From: Vogesella urethralis
GTDB taxonomy: Bacteria > Pseudomonadota > Gammaproteobacteria > Burkholderiales > Chromobacteriaceae
Length of the DNA: 64,000 bases
Direction: 5' to 3'
Assembly (NCBI RefSeq): GCF_007644045.2
Contig: NZ_VMDW02000084.1
Span: 1 to 64,000 of the forward strand
Shown: piece by piece, positions 26,231-35,325 of the stretch
Layout of the letters: each line of letters opens with the position of its first letter
How positions within the stretch are numbered: position 1 is the first letter of the stretch
Notes under the pieces: model-generated
Seen by the model: the letters and a program-made list of their open reading frames with translations, nothing else
The model's database searches: none
What the model was told of the DNA's origin: nothing
Translations under genes and position numbers: made by a program

Positions 26231-26779
26231 ATGACTGACATCACCTTGCGTGTCGCCGCCAGCGACGAGGCTGCCGTTCTGGCCCGCCTGCACACCGCCA
26301 GCTGGCAGCATGCCTACGCCGGCCAGCTGCCGGCGGCGTTCCTGCGCGACGAGCTGGACGGTTTCATGGCCGCCAAATGGGCGGCGCGCTTGGCCGAGCC
26401 CGCCGGCAGCTACCGTATTGCCATTGCCTGCGTCGATGACGAGCCGGCCGGCTTTGTCTGTCTGTGGCCGGCGGCCGAGCCGGACAAGGGGGTTTACCTG
26501 GACAATCTGCACGTATTGCCGGCGTTTCAGGGCTTCGGGCTGGGCCGGCGCCTGATGGCGTGGGCCGCTGCCGAAGCGCAGCAAGGTTGGCCGCAACAGC
26601 CGCTGTTTTTGTACGTGCTGGCCGCCAACGGGCAGGCGCGGGCGGTGTATCGCCGCATGGGCGGATTTGAAACGATCCATCAGGATGTGGCGATGCCGGG
26701 CAATGTCACGCTGCCGGCCATGCAGGTAACGTGGCAGGATGTGCCCGCCTTGCGCCGATTGCTGCAACGCGACGCCTGA
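26231..26779 (+). CDS. GNAT-family N-acetyltransferase
   Basis: A 182-residue acetyltransferase. The acetyl-CoA loop is in LDNLHVLPAFQGFGLGRRLM (Q-x-x-G-x-G/R type, near 95-115), and the C-terminal VLAANGQARAVYRRMGGF is the usual last motif. The family acetylates amines of small molecules or proteins; the substrate is not predictable. AAGGAGGAG lies 5-6 bases before the ATG, so it is well translated. Divergent from hutD with 69 bases between the starts. Confidence 0.88.
   Translation: MTDITLRVAASDEAAVLARLHTASWQHAYAGQLPAAFLRDELDGFMAAKWAARLAEPAGSYRIAIACVDDEPAGFVCLWPAAEPDKGVYLDNLHVLPAFQGFGLGRRLMAWAAAEAQQGWPQQPLFLYVLAANGQARAVYRRMGGFETIHQDVAMPGNVTLPAMQVTWQDVPALRRLLQRDA
26584..26595 (+). repeat. 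Uptake-sequence-like word, exact copy inside GNAT gene
   Basis: AGGTTGGCCGCA codes here for Gly-Trp-Pro-Gln, the third reading frame of the word, so the conserved unit is DNA and not peptide. Confidence 0.75.
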
Positions 26780-26914
26780 CGCGTCAACCGGCTTGTCGCA
26801 GCGCGATGGCGGGGTGCGTGGTAGACTTGCGGCATTGCTTTTTCATCTGCGTGCCAGCCCGTGCGGCCAAGCCGTGGCGCGGGCGGCATGTTTTGCAATC
26901 TCATGGAGCCCTGC

Positions 26915-28123
26915 ATGTCCTCTTCGATTTTTGCCGCCGTGGAAATGGCACCGCGTGACCCGATCCTGGGTCTGAACGAAGCATTCAACGCCGACACCCG
27001 ACCGAACAAGGTCAACCTGGGGGTCGGCGTTTATTACGACGACAACGGCAAAATCCCGCTGCTGGCCGCGGTGAAAGCCGCCGAAAAAGCCCGTCTGGAA
27101 ACCATGCCGCCGCGCGGCTACCAGCCGATCGAAGGCCCGGCTGCCTACACCCAGGCGGTACAAAACCTGCTGTTCGGTGCCGGTAGCGAGCTGGCCACCT
27201 CCGGCCAGGTAGTGACCGCCGAAGCGCTGGGTGGTACCGGCGCACTGAAGATCGGTGCCGACTTCCTGAAACGCCTGAACCCGAACGCCAAGGTGTACAT
27301 CAGCGACCCTTCGTGGGAAAACCACCGTGCGCTGTTTGAATCCGCCGGTTTCGTGGTGGAAAACTACCCGTACTACGACGCAGAAACCCGTGGCGTGAAC
27401 TTTGCCGCCATGAAGGCCTTCCTGCTGGGCCTGGACGCCGGCTCCATCATCGTGCTGCACGCTTGCTGCCACAACCCGACCGGCGCCGACATGAGCGACG
27501 CGCAGTGGGCGGAAGTGGTAGAAGCCTGCCGTGAAAAAGGCCTGGTGCCGTTCCTGGACATGGCTTACCAAGGCTTTGCCGACGGTATCGAAGCCGATGC
27601 GGTTGCCGTGCGCCTGTTCTCGGCTTCCGGCCTGCAGTTCTTTGTATCCAGCTCCTTCTCCAAGAGCTTCTCGCTGTACGGCGAACGCGTGGGCGCACTG
27701 TCCATCGTGACTGCCAGCAAGGAAGAAGCCGGCCGCGTGCTGTCGCAGCTGAAGCGCGTGATCCGCACCAACTACTCCAACCCGCCGATCCACGGTGGCG
27801 CCGTAGTAGCCGCCGTACTGTCCAGCCCGGAACTGCGCCAGCAGTGGGAAGACGAGCTGGCCGGCATGCGCGACCGCATCCGCGCCATGCGCAGCGCGCT
27901 GGTGGAAGCCATTCAGGCCCAGGGCGTCGCCCAGGACTTCAGCTTCGTGATCAAGCAACGCGGCATGTTCAGCTACACCGGCCTGACCGCTGCCCAGGTA
28001 GAGCGCCTGAAAGAAGAGTTCGGCATCTACGCCGTGTCCACCGGCCGTATTTGCCTGGCCGCGCTGAACAGCAAGAACATCGGCTACGTGGCCGAAGCGA
28101 TTGCCAAAGTGGTGAAAGCCTAA
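26915..28123 (+). CDS. tyrB: Aromatic amino acid / aspartate aminotransferase
   Basis: A 402-residue class I PLP aminotransferase of the AspC/TyrB type, moving amino groups between aspartate, tyrosine, phenylalanine and 2-oxoglutarate. The PLP lysine is in SSFSKSFSLYGERVG near 245, with HACCHNPTG near 187-195 and the C-terminal arginine in STGRICLAALN. FAAVEMAPRDPILGLNEAFN at the N terminus is standard. ATG at 26915 with ATGGAG upstream is preferred to the 26861 frame start. The sequence alone cannot separate TyrB from AspC with certainty. Confidence 0.92.
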   Translation: MSSSIFAAVEMAPRDPILGLNEAFNADTRPNKVNLGVGVYYDDNGKIPLLAAVKAAEKARLETMPPRGYQPIEGPAAYTQAVQNLLFGAGSELATSGQVVTAEALGGTGALKIGADFLKRLNPNAKVYISDPSWENHRALFESAGFVVENYPYYDAETRGVNFAAMKAFLLGLDAGSIIVLHACCHNPTGADMSDAQWAEVVEACREKGLVPFLDMAYQGFADGIEADAVAVRLFSASGLQFFVSSSFSKSFSLYGERVGALSIVTASKEEAGRVLSQLKRVIRTNYSNPPIHGGAVVAAVLSSPELRQQWEDELAGMRDRIRAMRSALVEAIQAQGVAQDFSFVIKQRGMFSYTGLTAAQVERLKEEFGIYAVSTGRICLAALNSKNIGYVAEAIAKVVKA

Positions 28124-28160
28124 GCACGCTCACCGGCCGGCCTGCGCCGGCCGCCAAACC

Positions 28161-28185
28161 AACCCGCCATCCGGCGGGTTTTTTC
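28161..28185. terminator. Terminator after tyrB
   Basis: Stem AACCCGCC / GGCGGGTT with loop ATCC and TTTT; it touches the stop codon of the convergent MFS gene. Confidence 0.85.
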
Positions 28186-29338
28186 ATGCCTGCCGGGTTA
28201 GCCAGGCGGCCAGTAGCCAGCCTGCCAGGCTGCACGCCAGCAAGGCGGGTGCGGCACCGGCATGCCCGGCCAGCCAGCCGGCCAGCAAACTGGTGCCGGC
28301 TGCCACCAGTACCTGGGCCCGGTAACTGCGCGCGCTGGCCGCCGCGGCATGTTGCGCGTCAAACGCCAGCAGTAGCCCGTGCCAGCCCAGGCTGAACACC
28401 ACGTTGGATAGCAGGTGGGCGAGGAAGACCAGTGCCCAGGCCAGTGCCGGCCACGGTTGCCACGCCACGGCCAGATAGCAGGTGCTGAAGCCGGCCAGGC
28501 ACGCCAGCATCAAGGCCCGGTTGGGGTGACCCAGCCGGTGCTGCGGCACCAGTAGCGGCCCGCACAGCTGCCCCAGGCTGCGGGCCAGCAGCAGTGGCAG
28601 CAGTGACGTGGCATGCGCCGCCGGTAGCAGTGCGGGAAGCAAGGCCATGGCCGGTGCGCCGACTGCGCCGAGCGCGGGCAAGATGGCCAGCGCGCGCCGT
28701 TGCCGGGCCGGTAGCGTGCGCGGCAGCGGCTGTACCGGCGGCTGGCGCTTGCCGGCGGCCAACGCTGGCAGCGTCAGTAGCAACCCTATCGCGCCGATAA
28801 AGCTGGCCGCATCCAGTAGCAGCAATGGCGCGCTACCCAGCCTCGGCTGCAACAGCACGCCCAGCGCCACGCCCAGCAGTACGTGGCAGCTAAAGGCCAG
28901 CGTGTCCAGCAGTGCGGCGGCCGGCAGCTCTGCTGTGCTGAGCCTGGCTTTGCCGTAGTGCGCCAGCGCCGGCAGCGCCATGCCACCACCCAGCGCGGTG
29001 CAGGCGGTGCCCAGTTGCAGCCACAGGGTGCCGGGCTGGGTCAGCGCATGCCACAGCAAGCCCAGGCCTGCCAGGCCGGCCAGCTCGCCCAGGATCAGGA
29101 CGTGGCGGCAGTCGCCGCGGCGCAAGGCGTGCTCGCCGAGCAGGCTGCCCAGCCAGCCCGGGGCACTGGACAGCACAAACCCCAGCGCCAGCGAGGCGGG
29201 GGGCGCCTGGCGTTGCAGTAATTCAGCATAAAGGACGATGTGGCTGAGGCCGTTGCCGGCCGAACTCAGCAGCAGGGCGGCGCACAAACGGCGCAGCCAG
29301 GCGTGTGCGCACAAGGCGCGCCAGAACAGAGGGAACAT
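28184..29338 (-). CDS. MFS-like membrane transporter
   Basis: A 384-residue polytopic membrane protein with about 11-12 hydrophobic segments, extremely Leu/Ala rich. The arrangement (LCAALLLSSAGNGLSHIVLY at TM1, GSLLGEHALRRGDCRHVLIL after TM2 in the position of the MFS loop 2-3 motif) suggests a major facilitator superfamily carrier, of unknown substrate, perhaps a divergent macrolide/EntS-type exporter. AGGAAG precedes the ATG at 29338. It lies alone between tyrB and the glycine-zipper gene. Confidence 0.7.
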   Translation of the reverse strand: MFPLFWRALCAHAWLRRLCAALLLSSAGNGLSHIVLYAELLQRQAPPASLALGFVLSSAPGWLGSLLGEHALRRGDCRHVLILGELAGLAGLGLLWHALTQPGTLWLQLGTACTALGGGMALPALAHYGKARLSTAELPAAALLDTLAFSCHVLLGVALGVLLQPRLGSAPLLLLDAASFIGAIGLLLTLPALAAGKRQPPVQPLPRTLPARQRRALAILPALGAVGAPAMALLPALLPAAHATSLLPLLLARSLGQLCGPLLVPQHRLGHPNRALMLACLAGFSTCYLAVAWQPWPALAWALVFLAHLLSNVVFSLGWHGLLLAFDAQHAAAASARSYRAQVLVAAGTSLLAGWLAGHAGAAPALLACSLAGWLLAAWLTRQA

Positions 29339-29430
29339 GATGGCTTCCTGATGAATAATCCGCGCCCCGTAGGGGGCAAAGTAGGCAAAGCGGAATCAGG
29401 CAGTCATCACATGGGTAGACAGGGGGCGTT

Positions 29431-29462
29431 AAAAGGATCAGCCCGCATGCTGCGGGCTGATC
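29431..29462 (-). terminator. Minus-strand terminator
   Basis: Perfect stem GATCAGCCCGCA / TGCGGGCTGATC with loop TGC; on the minus strand it is followed by CCTTTT. It ends the glycine-zipper transcript. Confidence 0.8.
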
Positions 29463-29496
29463 AGGGGGCTGTCAAGGTGTGGCCAAGGGGCCGGGC

Positions 29497-29847
29497 TCAG
29501 TCGTCGTGATCGCGGTAGTGGCCGGGGCCGCGATGCTTGTGGCCGTGCTTTTTGTGGCCCCAGGCTTTGCCGTGCGGCGGCTGGTATTCGGTTCTGCGGT
29601 ATTCCGGGCGGCCTTGCTGCTGTACCACCACGGTTTGCGGTTTGTTCTTGGCGGCGATGACAGCACCGGTAGCGCCGCCGATGGCGCCACCAATGATGGC
29701 GCCGTTCTTGCCGCCGACGCTCTGGCCGATGGCGGCACCGGCTGCACCGGTAGCGGCGCCGACGATGACACTGTGCAGGTCGTCGGCGTGTGCCTGGAAG
29801 GCAAGGCTGCCCAGCGTCAGGGCAGCGATAGTCAGCGTATGGCGCAT
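29497..29847 (-). CDS. Glycine-zipper exported protein
   Basis: A 116-residue protein with signal peptide MRHTLTIAALTLGSLAFQAHA. Residues 28-65 form two glycine-zipper segments (VGAATGAAGAAIGQSVGG and GAIIGGAIGGATGAVIAAKN) of the YMGG/Rick_17kDa type that insert in or span the outer membrane. The C-terminal tail is His/Lys/Gly rich (HGKAWGHKKHGHKHRGPGHY) and could bind metal ions. AAGGAAAA lies before the ATG. Likely an envelope stress or metal-related protein; the exact role is unknown. Confidence 0.8.
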   Translation of the reverse strand: MRHTLTIAALTLGSLAFQAHADDLHSVIVGAATGAAGAAIGQSVGGKNGAIIGGAIGGATGAVIAAKNKPQTVVVQQQGRPEYRRTEYQPPHGKAWGHKKHGHKHRGPGHYRDHDD

Positions 29848-30014
29848 GGTGTTTTCCTTGTTACTTTATCGATACCGGCAGTGTAGGCAGGCGCCGGCAG
29901 TCAATCTGCCGTGCTTTGGTGTGGGCTGTGTGACGGTGTGTGACAGCAGGCGCTTGACGAAAACGGGCAGTTTGAAAAAAATTTCCGCGTGTTCATGACT
30001 TGCTTATTGCTCGT

Positions 30015-30341
30015 ATGTCCGTGATCTCTGCCTGCACTGAGTGTGGCGCCTGTTGCGCCAGTTTTCGTGTTTCCTTCTACTGGGCCGAAGCGGAGGACGG
30101 TGGTGGCACCGTACCGGTGGCCATGACGGAGAAGGTGGACAGTTTTCATCGTTGCATGCGCGGCACCTGGTCTGCCGCGCCGCGTTGTGCCGCGCTGCAA
30201 GGCGAGGTTGGCCGCGAGGTGGCCTGCCGCATTTATGCGCAGCGCCCCAGTCTGTGCCGCGAGGTAGAGCAAGGGTCGGTGCAGTGTCAGCGCGCGCGGG
30301 CGCGGTACGGGTTGCCGGCGCTGGTGCCGGAGCCGGCCTGA
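30015..30341 (+). CDS. YkgJ-family cysteine cluster protein
   Basis: A 108-residue protein with ACTECGACCASFRVSF near the N terminus and CRIYAQRPSLCREVE near the C terminus, the cysteine-cluster signature of the YkgJ/UPF0153 family, thought to bind zinc or an iron-sulfur cluster. Other cysteines lie in FHRCMRGT and RCAAL. Function unknown in the family. There is no strong Shine-Dalgarno before ATG 30015. Its gene contains an 11-of-12 copy of the uptake-like word (30205-30216). Confidence 0.82.
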   Translation: MSVISACTECGACCASFRVSFYWAEAEDGGGTVPVAMTEKVDSFHRCMRGTWSAAPRCAALQGEVGREVACRIYAQRPSLCREVEQGSVQCQRARARYGLPALVPEPA

Positions 30342-30354
30342 AGCCAGAAAAACA

Positions 30355-30377
30355 AACGCCCGGCAATGCCGGGCGTT
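30355..30377. terminator. Hairpin terminator after ykgJ-like gene
   Basis: Perfect stem AACGCCCGGC / GCCGGGCGTT with loop AAT between convergent genes. Confidence 0.75.
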
Positions 30378-30398
30378 GTTGTTGCTGCTACGCGAGGC

Positions 30399-31499
30399 TC
30401 AGACTTTGTGCTGGCAGGGGGTGGTTTCCATGCTGGTCAGCAGTTCCATCACCTCGACCGACGCGCGTTCCATTTCTTTCAGCGCGCGGGTGGCGCGGTC
30501 GAAGTCGCCGCTGTAGAAGGCTTGCAGCGCCTGGCGGCCCTGCTCGTGCACGCGTTCGTGCGGCGCGTCCAGCTGGGTGTAGGCGTGGCTGCCACGGCAT
30601 TCCTGATGGCCGCGGCCTTCAAAGTACCATTTGCCCAGCCGGCAGTTGCGGTGGCTGGATACCTGGTCCGGGTTCAGCGTGTGGTAGCCGATAAAGGCCT
30701 TGTAGATATCCAGCTTGAACACGATATGGTCCAGCTTCACCACTTCCATGAAGCTGGTGTTGGTGCCGGTGGCAATGGCGTTGGCCATCGCCTCGCTGTC
30801 GTCGACCAGTTTCTTGATGGCGGTGGCGATTTCGATGCCGGTATTGCGGTAACCCTCGGCCTGCTGCGCCGCTTCGCCTACTTGTTGCTTGGTATCGGAG
30901 GACGCGGTTTCCACGTCGGTTACCAGGCTGGCAATTTCATTGGTGGCCTGGCTGGTGCGTTCCGCCAGCTTGCGCACTTCGTCGGCCACCACGGCAAAGC
31001 CGCGGCCTTGCTCGCCGGCGCGGGCTGCTTCGATGGCCGCATTCAGCGCCAGCAGGTTGGTCTGGTCGGCCACGTCCTTGATCAGCTGCACGAACTGGCG
31101 GATCTGGCTGGTCTTGCCGTTGAGGGTATCCATCTGGCGCGCGGTTTGCTGCTGGGCGTCGGCAATGCGGGTAAAGCTGTCGGCCAGCGTGTCCACCGCG
31201 TTGCGGGTGTGGTGCAGGCTGGACACGGCGTCGGTGGCCAGCGCGAATTTGCTTTCCATCATTTCTGCCAGCGCCGCAAACGAGGCGCGAATGCTGGCGG
31301 TGCTGTCACAGAACTCGCCGAACGGTTCGCGGTATACCGCCCGCTTGGTGTTGTTGGCTTGTTCTTCCGATTGCTGTTGCTGGCACTGGGCCAGTTGCTG
31401 GCGACTGTGTTCCAGATCGCCGGCCAGGCGGGCATTTTCCTTTTCCAGTGCGTCCAGGCGTGCCTGCAGCGCGTCGATTTTCTTGCGGTTACCGAACAT
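30399..31499 (-). CDS. Soluble methyl-accepting chemotaxis protein with CZB domain
   Basis: A 366-residue chemoreceptor with no membrane segment. An N-terminal coiled coil ([20 protein letters not shown]) leads to the signalling hairpin tip with [20 protein letters not shown] and [18 protein letters not shown], which contacts CheA/CheW. The C-terminal CZB domain (about 250-350) has the zinc ligands His in KLDHIVFK, Cys in [10 protein letters not shown] and two His in [14 protein letters not shown] receptors such as TlpD sense zinc or oxidants like hypochlorite from the cytoplasm. No cheR/cheB nearby. It faces the dctB promoter region. Confidence 0.92.
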   Translation of the reverse strand: MFGNRKKIDALQARLDALEKENARLAGDLEHSRQQLAQCQQQQSEEQANNTKRAVYREPFGEFCDSTASIRASFAALAEMMESKFALATDAVSSLHHTRNAVDTLADSFTRIADAQQQTARQMDTLNGKTSQIRQFVQLIKDVADQTNLLALNAAIEAARAGEQGRGFAVVADEVRKLAERTSQATNEIASLVTDVETASSDTKQQVGEAAQQAEGYRNTGIEIATAIKKLVDDSEAMANAIATGTNTSFMEVVKLDHIVFKLDIYKAFIGYHTLNPDQVSSHRNCRLGKWYFEGRGHQECRGSHAYTQLDAPHERVHEQGRQALQAFYSGDFDRATRALKEMERASVEVMELLTSMETTPCQHKV

Positions 31500-31955
31500 G
31501 TCTACTCCAGAGGAACAACTTGTTGTGGGGGTTCTATAAGGAGAATACCTTCAGATGCCTTCCATGTATTGCATTCTGCCGTCTGCGCTTGTGTTTGATC
31601 AGGCAATTGCCAATGGCATGCGTTCGGTTTTCCGGATGCTGTGCGCGGCGGCGTACGATAAACCGGCGTATGAATTGGCTGGTTCTTTCTTAAGTGGCTG
31701 TTTTTAAAGGGTAGAGATTGGCGCGAAAAGCTGGCACGCATCCTGCAATATAACCGGCAAGTCGATACCCGTAGTCGACCGACAAAAACACCACGGGATA
31801 GAGCAAAACCAAATATCCGGCAACGACCGGACGTCGTCGGGCCGCCCTGCAGCGGTGACAGTTGCAGGGCGGTTCACGGCACCCACCTCCCTTATCGATA
31901 CCGCGTAATCTGGCCGTCTGCTGCCGGGTGTGATAGAACCGTTGGATCTGTGCAC
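31500..31955. other. 456-bp regulatory stretch between MCP and dctB
   Basis: No convincing gene. AT richer than the surrounding coding DNA. It holds a sigma-54-like promoter at 31732-31747 pointing to dctB, a dyad CCCGT...ACGGG around 31767-31797 downstream of it, and the divergent promoter region of the chemoreceptor gene at the left end. Confidence 0.6.
31732..31747 (+). promoter_or_regulatory. Candidate sigma-54 (-24/-12) promoter for dctBD
   Basis: TGGCACGCATCCTGCA has the invariant GG and GC exactly 10 bases apart and matches TGGCAC-N5-TTGCA except one base. It points at dctB, about 200 bases ahead. DctD, encoded in the same operon, is a sigma-54 activator, so autoregulation is possible. 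Confidence 0.5.
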
Positions 31956-33849
31956 ATGCTCCGGCTCATTATCGACATGATTACCTCCAGGATACGCAAG
32001 CCACTGGTCTGGATCAGCGTCCTGCTGCTTGTGGTGCTGCTGTTCAGCCTGATGACCTACCGTATCTCTTTCCGTGCCGGTATCGAGGCGCTGCGCGAAA
32101 GTGGCAATCGCCAGCTGGAGCTGCACGCGCGTGGCGTGGAAAGCGAAATCGAACGCTATATCTGGCTGCCGCGGCTGCTGGGGCTGCATACGCCGACGCG
32201 GCAGTTGCTGCTGCAGGACAACCCCGGCATCCGTACCGAGACCGACCACTTTGCCGAGCTGCGGCGCGAAGTCAACGAGTACCTGGACGGCATGAGCACG
32301 CGCAGCGGCACGTTGGCGCTGTTCGTGCTGGATAACAGTGGCCGCGTGCTGGCGGCCAGCAACTGGCGCCGCAACGACAGCTCGGTAGGCGAAGACATGT
32401 CGCAGCGGCCGTACTTTGTAGAAGCGATGAACGGTGGCCAGGGCCAGTTCTATGGCCTGGACAGCCTGTCCGGCGAGCCGGGCTACTATCTGTCCAGCCC
32501 CTTGCGCATCGGTGACCGCATCATCGGCGTGGCGGTGGCCAAAGTGCGTCTTAGCCAGCTGGAGCAGGGCTGGCGCAAGGCCAACTCTAACGCGCTGGTG
32601 ACCGATGAAAACGGCGTGGTGATCCTGTCCACCGACCCCGACTGGTACCTGCGCGCGCTACACCCGATCAGCGCCGAGCGCCGCGAGCAGCTGGCGCGCA
32701 GCCTGCAGTACCACTGGTCGCCGCTGCCGGTGTTGAACCTGGCCGAGCGCGTCACGTTGTCGCCCGGCGTCGAGCAGTGGGGGGTAGGCGATGCGGCCAA
32801 CCCGCTACGCATCCATCGCTATCTGGTGCAATCGCGTACGTTGAACGACACCCGCTGGCAGTTGACCATGCTCAGCCCGCTCAATGATGTACGCAGCGCG
32901 GCGCTGACCCACGCCATGCTGTCGGCCGCCGTGGTGGCGTTTTTGACCTTGCTGATCATCGCTATGAACGAACGGCGCAAGGCGCTGGCCACCAAGTTGG
33001 CCGCACGCGAGGCGCTGGAGGCGGCCAACAGCGAACTGGAGCGTCGGATTACCGAACGCACTGCCGACCTGAAGGCCAGCAACGACCGGTTGCGCGCCGA
33101 AATCCGCGAACGCGAGCTGGCTGAAAAGAGCCTGCGCAAGACGCAGAACGAGTTGATCCAGGCCGGCAAGCTGGCTGTCATCGGCCAGATGTCCACCAGC
33201 ATTGCCCATGAGCTGAACCAGCCGCTGGCGGCGCTACGTACGCTGTCCGGCAATACGGTGAAGTTTTTGCAGCGTGGCGCCCACGACGTGGCGGCGGCCA
33301 ACCTGCACACCATCGGCGAACTGGTGGAGCGCATGGGCAAGATCACCGCCTCGCTGCGCTCGTTTGCCCGCCGTTCCGAGCACGCCGGCGGCAAGGCCAG
33401 GTTGGCCGCCGCAGTCGACGCCGCGCTGTTCCTGCTGCACCCGCGCCTTAGCCGCGAGCCGGTGCAGGTCACGCAACAGCTGGACGACGTGGCGCTGGCC
33501 ATCGACCAGACCCGGCTGGAGCAGATTCTGGTGAACCTGCTGGCCAACGCGATGGACGCGCTGCAAGGCCGCCCCGAGCCGCAGATCGTGCTCAGCGGCC
33601 GGCAGGATGGCCAGCATTACGCCATCGCCGTCAGCGACAACGGCAGCGGCCTGCCGCCGCACGTGATGGAACACCTGTTCGAACCGTTTTTCACCACCAA
33701 GCCCGCCGAGCGCGGCCTGGGCCTGGGCCTGACGCTGTCGGCCAGCCTGGCCGCCGCCGCTGACGGGTCGCTGCGTGCCGGCGCTTCGGCCAGCGGTGGT
33801 GCCGAATTCACCCTGACCTTGCCCCTGTACCAAGGGGAGGACGATCACC

Positions 33850-33857
<8 letters not shown>
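31956..33857 (+). CDS. dctB: C4-dicarboxylate sensor histidine kinase DctB
   Basis: A 633-residue inner-membrane kinase that senses C4-dicarboxylates and phosphorylates DctD. TM1 (about 17-33, WISVLLLVVLLFSLM), a periplasmic double-PAS sensor with SQRPYFVEAMNGGQGQFYGL and GEPGYYLSSPL, TM2 near 310-330, a coiled coil, then the H box IAHELNQPLAALR (His near 418), N box VNLLANAMDAL, and G boxes DNGSGLP and GLGLGLTLS. The start is uncertain among GTG 31950, ATG 31956 and ATG 31977. It overlaps dctD by 8 bases, so both are one operon. The dctA transporter gene is not in the window. Confidence 0.9.
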
Positions 33858-35178
<1,321 letters not shown>

Positions 35179-35233
35179 ATTGCGGTCTGCGGCCAACAGG
35201 CCGCACGCCAAGCCATGCCGTATTCATTATCAG

Positions 35234-35266
35234 CCAAAGCGCCGCCCAATATGGGCGGCGCTTTGG
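35234..35266 (+). terminator. dctBD terminator
   Basis: Stem CCAAAGCGCCGCCCA / TGGGCGGCGCTTTGG with a 3-base loop, followed by a short T-rich stretch. It separates dctD from the GGDEF-EAL gene. Confidence 0.8.
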
Positions 35267-35325
35267 TTTCTATAAATCGGCCCTGCGTCACAATCTGCCA
35301 TCGATTTTTGCTTACAGGGCAGGGC

